A DNA stretch of 5,341 nucleotides from Propionibacterium sp. (GTDB lineage: Bacteria; Actinomycetota; Actinomycetes; Propionibacteriales; Propionibacteriaceae), in assembly GCA_012837465.1 (NCBI GenBank), contig DURG01000097.1, positions 1-5,341 on the forward strand, read 5' to 3'. This document shows, piece after piece, positions 1-5,341 of the stretch. A model generated the notes under the pieces. That model was not told the origin of the DNA and made no database searches. It worked only from the letters and a program-made list of their open reading frames with translations. A program made the position numbers and the translations under genes. Position 1 is the first letter of the stretch. The number at the start of each line of letters is the position of its first letter.

Positions 1-1451
1 CGTGCGCCGCCGAGCCGGATGCGCACCAGCGCCCGGGCGAGCGCCACGCGGCGACGCTCGCCCGCGGAGAGGCCCTCCCCGTCGTCGCCGACGTGCTTCT
101 CGGGGCCGAAGTCGGCGCCGGCCTCGACGAGGGCCGCGGCCACGTCGTCGGGGGTGGCCGAGGGATGCCCGAGGGCGACGTTGTCGCCGACGGTGCCGTT
201 GAGGAGGCCGGGCTCCTGGCCCACCCAGGCGAGCTGCTGGTGCCAGGAGACCAGGTCGATGTCGGTCAGCGGCGTGCCGCCCACCGTGACCCGGCCGGAG
301 GTGGGGGCGAGGAAGCCCATCGCCATCGCCAGGGCCGTCGACTTGCCGCCGCCGGAGTGCCCGCTCATCGCGACCACCTCGCCCGGCTCGACCCGCAACG
401 ACAACCCTTCGACGGCGGCTTCAGCCGAGCCGGGATACGTGTAGGAGACGTCCTCCAACGCCAGTGCCCCATCGGGGGCCGGGGCGGTGCCCGCGTGGGT
501 GGTGGCGTCGTCGATGACCTCGAAGGCGGCATCCGCGGCGGCCACGCCGTCGACCGAGTCGTGGAAGTGCACGCCCACCTGCCGCACGGGCAGGAAGGCC
601 TCCGGCGCGAGGATGAGGACGAACAGGGCGGTGGGGAAGTCCACGTGGCCGTAGACCAGCCGGAAGCCGATCGTCACCGCGACCACCGCCACCGACAGCG
701 ACGCCAGCAACTCCAACGCGAACGCCGAGAGGAACGAGACCATCAGCACCTTCATCGTGGCGCCGCGGTACTGCTCCTCGTTGAGGTCGACGCCGCGCTT
801 CTGGGCCCTGGCACGCGCGAACGCCTGGAGGGTGGGCAGGCCGGCGATGAGGTCGCCGAAGTGGTTCGCGAGCCGATCCGCGACCGCATAGGAGTGGCGC
901 GTGGCCTTCTCCGTGGTCCAGCCGATCAGCGCCATGAAGATGGGGATCAGCGGCAGCGTGAAGGCGATGATGATCGCGGACTGCCAGTCGGCCAGCAGGA
1001 TCGTGCCGCCCACCAGGAACGGCACGGTCACCGCCAACCCGAGCTGGGGGAGGTACTTGCTGAAGTAGCCGTCGAGGGCGTCGAGGCCCTGCGTGATCGT
1101 GCGCACCAGGGAGGCCGACGACGCGGCCCCCACCGGCGTCGACAGCCTGGCCTTGAGCACGTCGCGGCGCAGCGTCGACTTCACCGAGGCCGCGCTGCGG
1201 TGCGCCAGCCAAGAGTTGAGCCAGGCCAGCAAGCCGCGCCCGAGGAAGACCAGCGCGAGCAGCAGGAGGGCGGTGGGCCAGCCGGGAGGGAAGGTCCTGA
1301 TGTCGAAGGCGAGGGTGACCCAATCGGCGATGAGCTTGGCCTGGGCGATGAGGAGCCCCGCGGTCAGGACGCCGACGACCACCGTCGCCACCAGGAACCT
1401 GCGCGTCGCCTGTGCTCGCTTCAGGAGTCTGGGGTGAATCGGTCCGGCCAC
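1..1451 (-). CDS. cydD: CydD, ABC exporter ATP-binding/permease subunit (3' end beyond window)
   Basis: This is one half of the CydDC heterodimeric ABC transporter of the inner membrane. CydDC is required for assembly of cytochrome bd; it was described as a cysteine/glutathione exporter and more recently as a heme transporter. The window holds the first 483 codons. A type-I exporter membrane domain covers about residues 15-295, with hydrophobic stretches near 18-36, 60-80, 136-154, 158-176, 240-266 and 272-290. The nucleotide-binding domain begins near 328: Walker A is GHSGGGKS (364-371), the Q-loop is WVGQEPGLL (Q412), and the signature is LSAGERRRVALARAL (from 461). Walker B and the H-loop lie past the left edge, where cydC would be expected next. 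I chose the GTG at 1451 because GGAAGG sits 8 nt upstream and MAGPIHPRLLKRAQATRRFL is a typical start; the ATG at 1459 is out of frame. CydD rather than CydC is chosen from the overall look and the cydB context. A generic ABC exporter is less likely. Confidence 0.88.
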   Translation of the reverse strand, partial: MAGPIHPRLLKRAQATRRFLVATVVVGVLTAGLLIAQAKLIADWVTLAFDIRTFPPGWPTALLLLALVFLGRGLLAWLNSWLAHRSAASVKSTLRRDVLKARLSTPVGAASSASLVRTITQGLDALDGYFSKYLPQLGLAVTVPFLVGGTILLADWQSAIIIAFTLPLIPIFMALIGWTTEKATRHSYAVADRLANHFGDLIAGLPTLQAFARARAQKRGVDLNEEQYRGATMKVLMVSFLSAFALELLASLSVAVVAVTIGFRLVYGHVDFPTALFVLILAPEAFLPVRQVGVHFHDSVDGVAAADAAFEVIDDATTHAGTAPAPDGALALEDVSYTYPGSAEAAVEGLSLRVEPGEVVAMSGHSGGGKSTALAMAMGFLAPTSGRVTVGGTPLTDIDLVSWHQQLAWVGQEPGLLNGTVGDNVALGHPSATPDDVAAALVEAGADFGPEKHVGDDGEGLSAGERRRVALARALVRIRLGGA

Positions 1452-1459
1452 CCGGCCAT

Positions 1460-1465
1460 CCTTCC
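1460..1465 (-). promoter_or_regulatory. Ribosome binding site of cydD
   Basis: On the minus strand this reads GGAAGG, 8 nt before the GTG at 1451. It decides the start: the nearby ATG at 1459 overlaps this site too closely and opens a different frame. I see no convincing -10/-35 pair for cydD upstream on this strand. Confidence 0.65.
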
Positions 1466-1548
1466 ACAACCGCCTGCCCGGGGCGTCGCACGCTCCGCAG
1501 GGCGGGCCGGGCCTGAGTTCGCACTGCAACAAGCGGTGGCAACTGCTC

Positions 1549-1576
1549 TTGGTGTGACAAGGGACGGGCGTACAGT
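1549..1576 (+). promoter_or_regulatory. Candidate promoter of xfp
   Basis: TTGGTG (1549-1554) and TACAGT (1571-1576) are separated by 16 nt. TACAGT fits the actinobacterial TANNNT -10 pattern; the -35 matches TTGACA only in TTG. It would place the transcript start near 1582-1584, giving a leader of about 27 nt that includes the Shine-Dalgarno. The -35 also lies inside a weak dyad (CTTG at 1548-1551, CAAG at 1558-1561). This is a pattern match only. Confidence 0.4.
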
Positions 1577-1590
1577 CGAACTGACGACTG
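1573..1590 (+). promoter_or_regulatory. Inverted repeat over the xfp -10/start point, candidate operator
   Basis: CAGTCG (1573-1578) and CGACTG (1585-1590) are perfect reverse complements around a 6-nt centre, AACTGA. The left arm overlaps the proposed -10 and the right arm ends 3 nt before the Shine-Dalgarno. The placement suits a repressor site. It could also form a short 5' stem-loop if transcription starts further upstream. I do not recognise the regulator. Confidence 0.4.
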
Positions 1591-1593
1591 CGC

Positions 1594-1600
1594 AAAGGAG
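1594..1600 (+). promoter_or_regulatory. Ribosome binding site of xfp
   Basis: AAAGGAG lies 9 nt before the ATG at 1610. It is a strong Shine-Dalgarno and fixes the start of the phosphoketolase. It is the best translation signal in the window and suggests high expression. Confidence 0.85.
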
Positions 1601-1609
1601 ATCACACTC

Positions 1610-4084
1610 ATGACCGCACAAGCCACGAACCACTGGCCCACCCGATCCGAGGTGGACGCACCACAGTTGGGGGCCGCCGACTACGAGCGCCTTGACGCCT
1701 GGTGGCGGGCCGCCAACTACCTCTCCGTCGGGCAGATCTACCTGCTCGACAACCCCCTCCTCCGGCGTGAGCTGAGCCGCGACGACGTCAAGCCCCGTCT
1801 CCTCGGCCACTGGGGCACCACTCCCGGCCTCAACTTCCTCTACGCCCATGCCAACCGGGCCATCAAGGAGCGCAGCCTCAACGCGTTCTACCTGACCGGC
1901 CCCGGCCACGGCGGCCCCGGCCTGGTGGCCAACACCTACCTCGAGGGCACCTACACCGAGACCTACCCCAACATCACCCAGGACGAGGACGGCCTGCAGC
2001 GCCTCTTCAAGCAGTTCTCGTTCCCCGGCGGCATCCCCAGCCACGTCGCGCCCGAGACCCCCGGCTCCATCCACGAGGGCGGCGAGCTCGGCTACGCGCT
2101 CAGCCACGCCTATGGTGCGGCCTTCGACAACAAGGACCTGCTCGTCTTCGCGGTGGTGGGCGACGGCGAGGCCGAGACCGGCCCGCTGGCCACGTCCTGG
2201 CACTCGAACAAGTTCACCAACCCCAAGCACGACGGCGTGGTGCTGCCGATCCTCCACCTCAACGGCTACAAGATCGCCAACCCCACCGTCCTGGCCCGCA
2301 TCCCCGAGGAGGAGCTCGAGGCTCTCCTGGTGGGCTACGGGCACAAGCCGTATTTCTTCACCGGCGGCTTCGACGGCGAGGATCCCATGGAGTGCCACGA
2401 GCGCTTCGCCGCGCTCCTCGACGAGGTGCTCGACGAGATCGCCGCCATCAAGGCCCGGGCGGAGGCCGGCGACGAGACCCGCCCGGCGTGGCCGATGATC
2501 GTCTTCCGCACCCCCAAGGGCTGGACCGGCCCCGAGACCATCGACGGCAAGCGCACCGAAGACTCGTGGCGCTCCCACCAGGTGCCGCTGGCCAACGCCC
2601 GCGACACCGAGGAGCACCTGCATGATCTTGAGGAGTGGCTGAAGTCCTACCGCCCCGATGAACTCTTCGACGACAGTGGTCGCCTGAACGACGACATCGC
2701 CGATTTGGCTCCCGAGGGGACGTTGCGCATGTCGGCGAACCCGATCACCAACGGGGGCCTGCTGCTCAAGGACCTGATCCTTCCCGACTTCCGGGAGTTC
2801 GCCGTCGACGTCCCCTCGCCGGGCGAGCCCGTCACCGAGGCCACGCGCCGCCTGGGCGCGTACTTCCGCGAGGTGATCCGCCTCAACCCGGACAACTTCC
2901 GCATCTTCGGGCCGGACGAGACGGCGTCGAACCGTCTCCAGGACGTCTACGAGGTCACAGACAAGCAGTGGAACGCGGAGTTCCTGCCTACGGACGACGA
3001 CGACCACCTGGCCCGCGCCGGCCGGGTGATGGAGATGCTGTCCGAGCACCAGTGCCAGGGCTGGCTGGAGGGCTACCTGCTCACCGGCCGCCACGGCATG
3101 ATGAGCTCCTACGAGGCGTTCATCCACATCGTCGACTCGATGTTCAACCAGCACGCCAAGTGGCTGAAGGTGACCAACCACATCGACTGGCGTCGGCCCA
3201 TCGCGTCGCTGAACTACCTTCTCTCCAGCCACGTCTGGCGCCAGGACCACAACGGCTTCAGCCACCAGGACCCGGGCTTCATCGACCACGTGGTCAACAA
3301 GAAGGCCGACGTGATCCGCGTCTACCTTCCGCCGGACACCAACACGCTGCTGTCGACGTTCGACCACTGCCTGCGCTCGCGGCAGTACGTCAACGTGGTG
3401 GTGGCGGGCAAGCAGCCCAACCCGAACTGGCTCAGCATGGACGAGGCGGTCAAGCACTGCACCCGCGGCATCGGCATCTGGGACTGGGCCGGCACCGAGG
3501 TCGAGGGAGAGGATCCCGACGTCGTGCTGGCCTGCGCCGGCGACATCCCGACGCTGGAGACCCTCGCCGCCGCTCGGATGTTGCGTGAGGCCATCCCTGA
3601 GTTGAAGGTGCGCGTGATCAACGTCGTGGACCTGATGCGGCTGCAGGACGAGAAGGAGCATCCGCACGGCCTGCCGAACAAGGAGTTCGACAACCTGTTC
3701 ACCACCGACAAGCCGGTGATCATGGCCTACCACGGCTACCCGTGGCTGATCCATCGCCTCGCGTACCGGCGCACCAACCACGCCAACATCCACGTGCGCG
3801 GCTACAAGGAGGAGGGCACCACCACGACGCCCTTCGACATGGCGATGCGCAACGACATCGACCGGTTCCACCTGGTGATGGACGTCATCGACCGCGTCCC
3901 GTCGCTGGGCTCGAAGTACGCCAACTTGCGGCAGTACATGAACGACGCCCGGACGTCGGCCCGCGCCTACGCGTTCGAGCACGGCGAGGACGTGGCGTCG
4001 GTGCGTGACTGGGCGTGGGACGCGGACCGCGACGTCGACCCCGAGGCCAACGCCACCGCCGCCACGGGCGGCGACAACGAGTAG
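1610..4084 (+). CDS. xfp: Phosphoketolase (xylulose-5-phosphate/fructose-6-phosphate type)
   Basis: This cytoplasmic thiamine-diphosphate enzyme splits xylulose 5-phosphate (and in many homologues fructose 6-phosphate) with inorganic phosphate. The products are acetyl phosphate plus glyceraldehyde 3-phosphate or erythrose 4-phosphate. The 824 residues match the length I recall for bifidobacterial Xfp (about 825). Family motifs run in order: GHWGTTPGLNFLYAH (66-80), GPGHGGP (97-103), HVAPETPGSIHEGGELGYAL (145-164), the ThDP/Mg motif GDGEAETGP to N200 (184-200), HLNGYKIANP (216-225), SWRSHQVPLA (319-328), FGPDETASNRL (433-443), LSEHQCQGWLEGYLLTGRHG (477-496) and QDHNGFSHQDPG (545-556). By eye, His67, His100, His145, His323, Glu479 and His552 match residues reported important in the Bifidobacterium enzyme. 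The frame is intact and the start has a strong Shine-Dalgarno. The gene is single, divergent from cydD and convergent with the rhodanese gene; no acetate kinase or phosphotransacetylase is in view. Substrate preference cannot be read from sequence. Confidence 0.97.
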   Translation: MTAQATNHWPTRSEVDAPQLGAADYERLDAWWRAANYLSVGQIYLLDNPLLRRELSRDDVKPRLLGHWGTTPGLNFLYAHANRAIKERSLNAFYLTGPGHGGPGLVANTYLEGTYTETYPNITQDEDGLQRLFKQFSFPGGIPSHVAPETPGSIHEGGELGYALSHAYGAAFDNKDLLVFAVVGDGEAETGPLATSWHSNKFTNPKHDGVVLPILHLNGYKIANPTVLARIPEEELEALLVGYGHKPYFFTGGFDGEDPMECHERFAALLDEVLDEIAAIKARAEAGDETRPAWPMIVFRTPKGWTGPETIDGKRTEDSWRSHQVPLANARDTEEHLHDLEEWLKSYRPDELFDDSGRLNDDIADLAPEGTLRMSANPITNGGLLLKDLILPDFREFAVDVPSPGEPVTEATRRLGAYFREVIRLNPDNFRIFGPDETASNRLQDVYEVTDKQWNAEFLPTDDDDHLARAGRVMEMLSEHQCQGWLEGYLLTGRHGMMSSYEAFIHIVDSMFNQHAKWLKVTNHIDWRRPIASLNYLLSSHVWRQDHNGFSHQDPGFIDHVVNKKADVIRVYLPPDTNTLLSTFDHCLRSRQYVNVVVAGKQPNPNWLSMDEAVKHCTRGIGIWDWAGTEVEGEDPDVVLACAGDIPTLETLAAARMLREAIPELKVRVINVVDLMRLQDEKEHPHGLPNKEFDNLFTTDKPVIMAYHGYPWLIHRLAYRRTNHANIHVRGYKEEGTTTTPFDMAMRNDIDRFHLVMDVIDRVPSLGSKYANLRQYMNDARTSARAYAFEHGEDVASVRDWAWDADRDVDPEANATAATGGDNE

Positions 4085-4096
4085 GCCGGAGCGCCC

Positions 4097-4122
4097 GCCC
4101 CGGCATCGGCCATCGCTGGGGC
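4097..4122. terminator. GC-rich hairpin between the convergent genes, possible terminator
   Basis: GCCCCGGC (4097-4104) pairs with GCTGGGGC (4115-4122), 8 bp including one G-U on the plus strand, around a 10-nt loop. It begins 12 nt after the xfp stop. A second, weaker hairpin follows: GGGCC (4132-4136) with GGCCC (4143-4147), just past the rhodanese stop on the other strand. Neither has a T-tract, so these may only assist factor-dependent termination for either gene. Confidence 0.4.
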
Positions 4123-4159
4123 TGCTGGGGAGGGCCCGGTCAGGCCCGGGGCTTCAGGA

Positions 4160-4495
4160 TCAGCGGAGGTCCTCGTAGGCGCCGGCGTTGGTGACGTCGG
4201 TGAAGCCCATCTGCTCCATGATCTCCTTGGCCTGGCCGGAGCGGTTGCCGCTGCGGCAGTAGACGACGTACTTGTCGTCGCGATCAAGGCTGCCGATCTG
4301 GTCCTTGAAGTCGGCGGCGTAGATGTCGATGTTCTTGGCACCGTCGAGGTGCCCGGCGCCGTACTCCTCGGGTGTGCGCACGTCGATGACGACGGCGTCC
4401 TCGGCGATCGGCGACTCGGAAGAGCCACCGTCGGTGCCGCAGGCGGCCATGGTGACGGAGAGGGACAGGGCGGCGGCGAGAAGCAGTTTGCGCAT
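4160..4495 (-). CDS. Rhodanese-domain lipoprotein (extracytoplasmic sulfurtransferase)
   Basis: This is a 111-residue single-domain rhodanese predicted to be anchored outside the membrane. Residues 1-18 (MRKLLLAAALSLSVTMAA) form a lipoprotein signal peptide with lipobox MAAC, so Cys19 would be lipidated. A short Gly/Ser linker leads to the domain: VVIDVRTPEEYGAGHLDGAKNI (35-56, in two parts VVIDVRTPEEY and GAGHLDGAKNI) and the active-site loop CRSGNRS (80-86), with Cys80 expected to carry the persulfide. The end, NAGAYEDLR, is a common ending of this class. Rhodaneses move sulfane sulfur from thiosulfate or persulfides to an acceptor; the substrate here is unknown. The ATG at 4495 starts the signal peptide exactly. 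An in-frame ATG at 4546 would put 17 unlikely residues before it and use terminator sequence. There is no clear Shine-Dalgarno; a TANNNT box 6 nt upstream suggests a leaderless mRNA. A CsoR-like dyad lies just upstream. Confidence 0.9.
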   Translation of the reverse strand: MRKLLLAAALSLSVTMAACGTDGGSSESPIAEDAVVIDVRTPEEYGAGHLDGAKNIDIYAADFKDQIGSLDRDDKYVVYCRSGNRSGQAKEIMEQMGFTDVTNAGAYEDLR

Positions 4496-4501
4496 GGCCA
4501 C

Positions 4502-4507
4502 AGCATA
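4502..4507 (-). promoter_or_regulatory. Candidate -10 box for a leaderless rhodanese mRNA
   Basis: On the minus strand 4507 to 4502 reads TATGCT, matching TANNNT. Six nucleotides separate it from the A of the ATG at 4495, the usual distance from -10 to +1, so the start codon could be the 5' end of the mRNA. That agrees with the missing Shine-Dalgarno. There is no good -35; its position is taken by the inverted repeat at 4516-4531. Confidence 0.45.
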
Positions 4508-4515
4508 CAAGCGAA

Positions 4516-4531
4516 ATACCCCAGTGGGTAT
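4516..4531. promoter_or_regulatory. CsoR/CstR-family-like operator upstream of the rhodanese gene
   Basis: ATACCC (4516-4521), CAGT, GGGTAT (4526-4531) is a perfect 6-bp inverted repeat with a 4-nt centre. TACCC/GGGTA dyads are typical binding sites of the CsoR family: copper-sensing CsoR and the persulfide sensor CstR, whose targets include rhodaneses. Centred about 28 bp upstream of the rhodanese start, it covers the -35 region, a repressing position. No CsoR-family gene is in the window. A persulfide or sulfide sensor is favoured by the target gene; this is inference. Confidence 0.55.
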
Positions 4532-4533
4532 GA

Positions 4534-4569
4534 ACGAGGGGCCCACTTCCGCCGAAGTGGGCCCCTCGT
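4534..4569. terminator. Perfect 16-bp hairpin, transcription terminator behind cydB
   Basis: ACGAGGGGCCCACTTC (4534-4549) and GAAGTGGGCCCCTCGT (4554-4569) are exact reverse complements around the 4-nt loop CGCC. This is by far the strongest stem in the window. It lies 85 bp beyond the cydB stop in the direction of cydB transcription and 2 bp before the rhodanese operator. It would separate cydAB transcription from the rhodanese gene. On the minus strand it is followed by only a few Ts (TCATACC), typical of GC-rich actinobacterial terminators. Confidence 0.8.
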
Positions 4570-4584
4570 GGAACCTGTGCTCAG

Positions 4585-4649
4585 TTCACCTTGAGATTTC
4601 GTCCTGATCGTGCGCATATGACGACATCGGGGCGATTTCTCAAGGTGAG
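4585..4649. repeat. 65-nt imperfect palindrome, REP-like element or structured 3' end
   Basis: TCACCTTGAGA (4586-4596) and TCTCAAGGTGA (4638-4648) are perfect 11-bp arms. After two T-T mismatches the pairing resumes: 4599-4608 with 4626-4635, 10 bp with two G-U pairs when read as plus-strand RNA. A 2-nt bulge (4624-4625) follows, then CGT/ACG (4609-4611 with 4621-4623) and a 9-nt loop, GCGCATATG. It sits 5 bp past the cydB stop and 16 bp before the terminator. The mismatched long stem resembles REP-type intergenic repeats, but no second copy is in this window, so mobility or dispersal is unproven. It contains no plausible small gene. Confidence 0.55.
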
Positions 4650-4654
4650 TTTCG

Positions 4655-5341
4655 TCATGCCGCGACCTCGACCTCGTCGGGGATGTTCTTGGTCGAGATG
4701 CGCTTGCTGAAGACGTAGTAGCTCCAGCTCTGGTACGCGATCACGATGGGCACGAAGATCACAGCCGCCCAGGTCATGATGGTCAGCGTGGTGGGCGAGG
4801 ACGCGGCGGTGATCATGTTCAGCCGTTCCGCGATGGCCGTCGACTCGTCCTGCGCGAAGCCCAGGTTGCCGTACATCTTCAGGAAGATGCCCGCGAAGAG
4901 CGTCACGACGGTGAGGCCGGTCAGGATGAATCCCCACCCGTCGCGGCCCTTGCCGCTCATGAAGGTGGCAGCGGCGACCGCCACGATGGCGATGATGCCG
5001 GCGACCCACGCGAAGATCGACAGGTTGCCGAACTCCGAGTTGGCGGGCCAGAAGATGTTCTGGCAGATCACGAACACCGCGACCAGGCCGGTGGCCACCC
5101 AGCCGACCTTGGCGGCGAACGCCTCGGCACGCTCGTGGATGATGCCGCTGGTCTTCAGCGCCAGGAACGTGGAGCCGTGCACCAGGAACAGCACCACCAG
5201 CATGACGCCGCCCAGCAGGGCGAACGGCATGAACAGCCCGAAGAAGGTGCCGTCGAACAGCGGAGCCGGGCCGGCGGGGGTGTCGATGGTGGCCTGGGGC
5301 AGGCCCATCACGAAGTTGGCGAAGCCGACGCCGAGCACCAG
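4655..5341 (-). CDS. cydB: Cytochrome bd oxidase subunit II, CydB (5' end beyond window)
   Basis: CydB is the second membrane subunit of cytochrome bd, the quinol oxidase with high oxygen affinity. The window has the C-terminal 228 residues of a protein usually near 340; the start and cydA lie to the right. About six hydrophobic segments are visible, including GLFMPFALLGGVMLVVLFLV, VGWVATGLVAVFVICQNIFW, LSIFAWVAGIIAIVAVAAAT and, near the end, the family block LNMITAASSPTTLTIMTW followed by VIFVPIVIAYQSWSYYVF and SKRIS. The protein ends EVEVAA with TGA at 4655-4657. The same strand carries the rhodanese and, beyond xfp, cydD. A palindrome and a strong terminator follow the stop, so the cydAB transcript probably ends here rather than continuing into cydDC. 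Confidence 0.95.
   Translation of the reverse strand: MVLGVGFANFVMGLPQATIDTPAGPAPLFDGTFFGLFMPFALLGGVMLVVLFLVHGSTFLALKTSGIIHERAEAFAAKVGWVATGLVAVFVICQNIFWPANSEFGNLSIFAWVAGIIAIVAVAAATFMSGKGRDGWGFILTGLTVVTLFAGIFLKMYGNLGFAQDESTAIAERLNMITAASSPTTLTIMTWAAVIFVPIVIAYQSWSYYVFSKRISTKNIPDEVEVAA

Noticed and set aside
1548..1561. CTTG-N6-CAAG dyad and TGTGACA as a CRP/FNR- or Rex-like site
   Set aside because: Only 4-bp arms match and the known consensus half-sites are not both present; too weak to name a regulator.
1452..1609. A cydD promoter in the divergent region
   Set aside because: No TANNNT box with reasonable spacing to the cydD start is visible on the minus strand; a promoter must exist, but I cannot place it.
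93..1613. Open frame of about 500 codons on the plus strand opposite cydD
   Set aside because: The translation is Arg/Gly/His/Asp-rich without domains, and the minus strand encodes a clear ABC transporter over the same bases.
421..1641. Alternative minus-strand frame across cydD, and the ATG at 1459
   Set aside because: That frame lacks the Walker A, Q-loop and signature motifs, which all lie in the frame opened by GTG 1451.
1421..3982. Very long open frame (over 850 codons) antisense to xfp on the minus strand
   Set aside because: It mirrors the GC-rich codon pattern of xfp, and its translation is low-complexity V/L/G/A/R/H with no recognisable domain. The plus-strand frame carries every phosphoketolase motif.
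1610..4084. Transketolase or another ThDP enzyme
   Set aside because: The length near 825 residues and the GHWGTTPGLNF, HVAPETPGSIHEGGELG and QDHNGFSHQDPG blocks are specific to phosphoketolases.
4160..4546. Upstream in-frame ATG at 4546 as the rhodanese start
   Set aside because: It would add 17 residues encoded by the terminator and operator and bury the lipoprotein signal peptide; the GTG at 4501 is also too close to the -10 box.

Overview
The window is GC-rich throughout, with strongly G/C-biased third codon positions. It carries cytochrome bd genes, a full-length bifidobacterial-type phosphoketolase and actinobacterial-looking promoter elements (TANNNT -10 boxes, one apparently leaderless gene). 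This fits a high-GC Gram-positive actinobacterium, possibly of the Propionibacteriaceae. The phylum is a reasonable inference; the family is a guess. No gene stands out from the others in base composition.

Layout from left to right. (1) 1-1451, minus strand: N-terminal 483 codons of CydD, one half of the heterodimeric CydDC ABC transporter needed for cytochrome bd assembly. It runs off the left edge. (2) 1452-1609: a 158-bp divergent intergenic region with the cydD ribosome binding site, a candidate xfp promoter, an 18-bp inverted repeat over the presumed -10/start point, and a strong xfp Shine-Dalgarno. (3) 1610-4084, plus strand: complete phosphoketolase (xfp). (4) 4085-4159: a short convergent gap with GC-rich hairpins but no T-tract. 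(5) 4160-4495, minus strand: a 111-residue single-domain rhodanese with a lipoprotein signal peptide. (6) 4496-4654: a dense regulatory interval with a leaderless-type -10 box, a CsoR/CstR-like operator (ATACCC-N4-GGGTAT), a perfect 16-bp terminator hairpin, and a 65-nt imperfect palindrome that looks like a REP-type repeat. (7) 4655-5341, minus strand: C-terminal two thirds of CydB, running off the right edge.

The minus-strand genes (cydB, rhodanese, cydD) look like a cytochrome bd locus of cydAB - rhodanese - cydDC in which xfp lies on the opposite strand between the structural and assembly genes. Cytochrome bd gives respiration at low oxygen. Phosphoketolase makes acetyl phosphate from sugar phosphates. 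The secreted rhodanese and CydDC both relate to sulfur or thiol chemistry at the outer face of the membrane. A locus for microaerobic, possibly sulfide- or persulfide-exposed life is plausible, but that functional link is inference.

I found no RNA genes, CRISPR arrays, insertion sequences or prophage. The families are all known; the least explained parts are the CsoR-type operator on a leaderless rhodanese gene and the long palindrome behind cydB.
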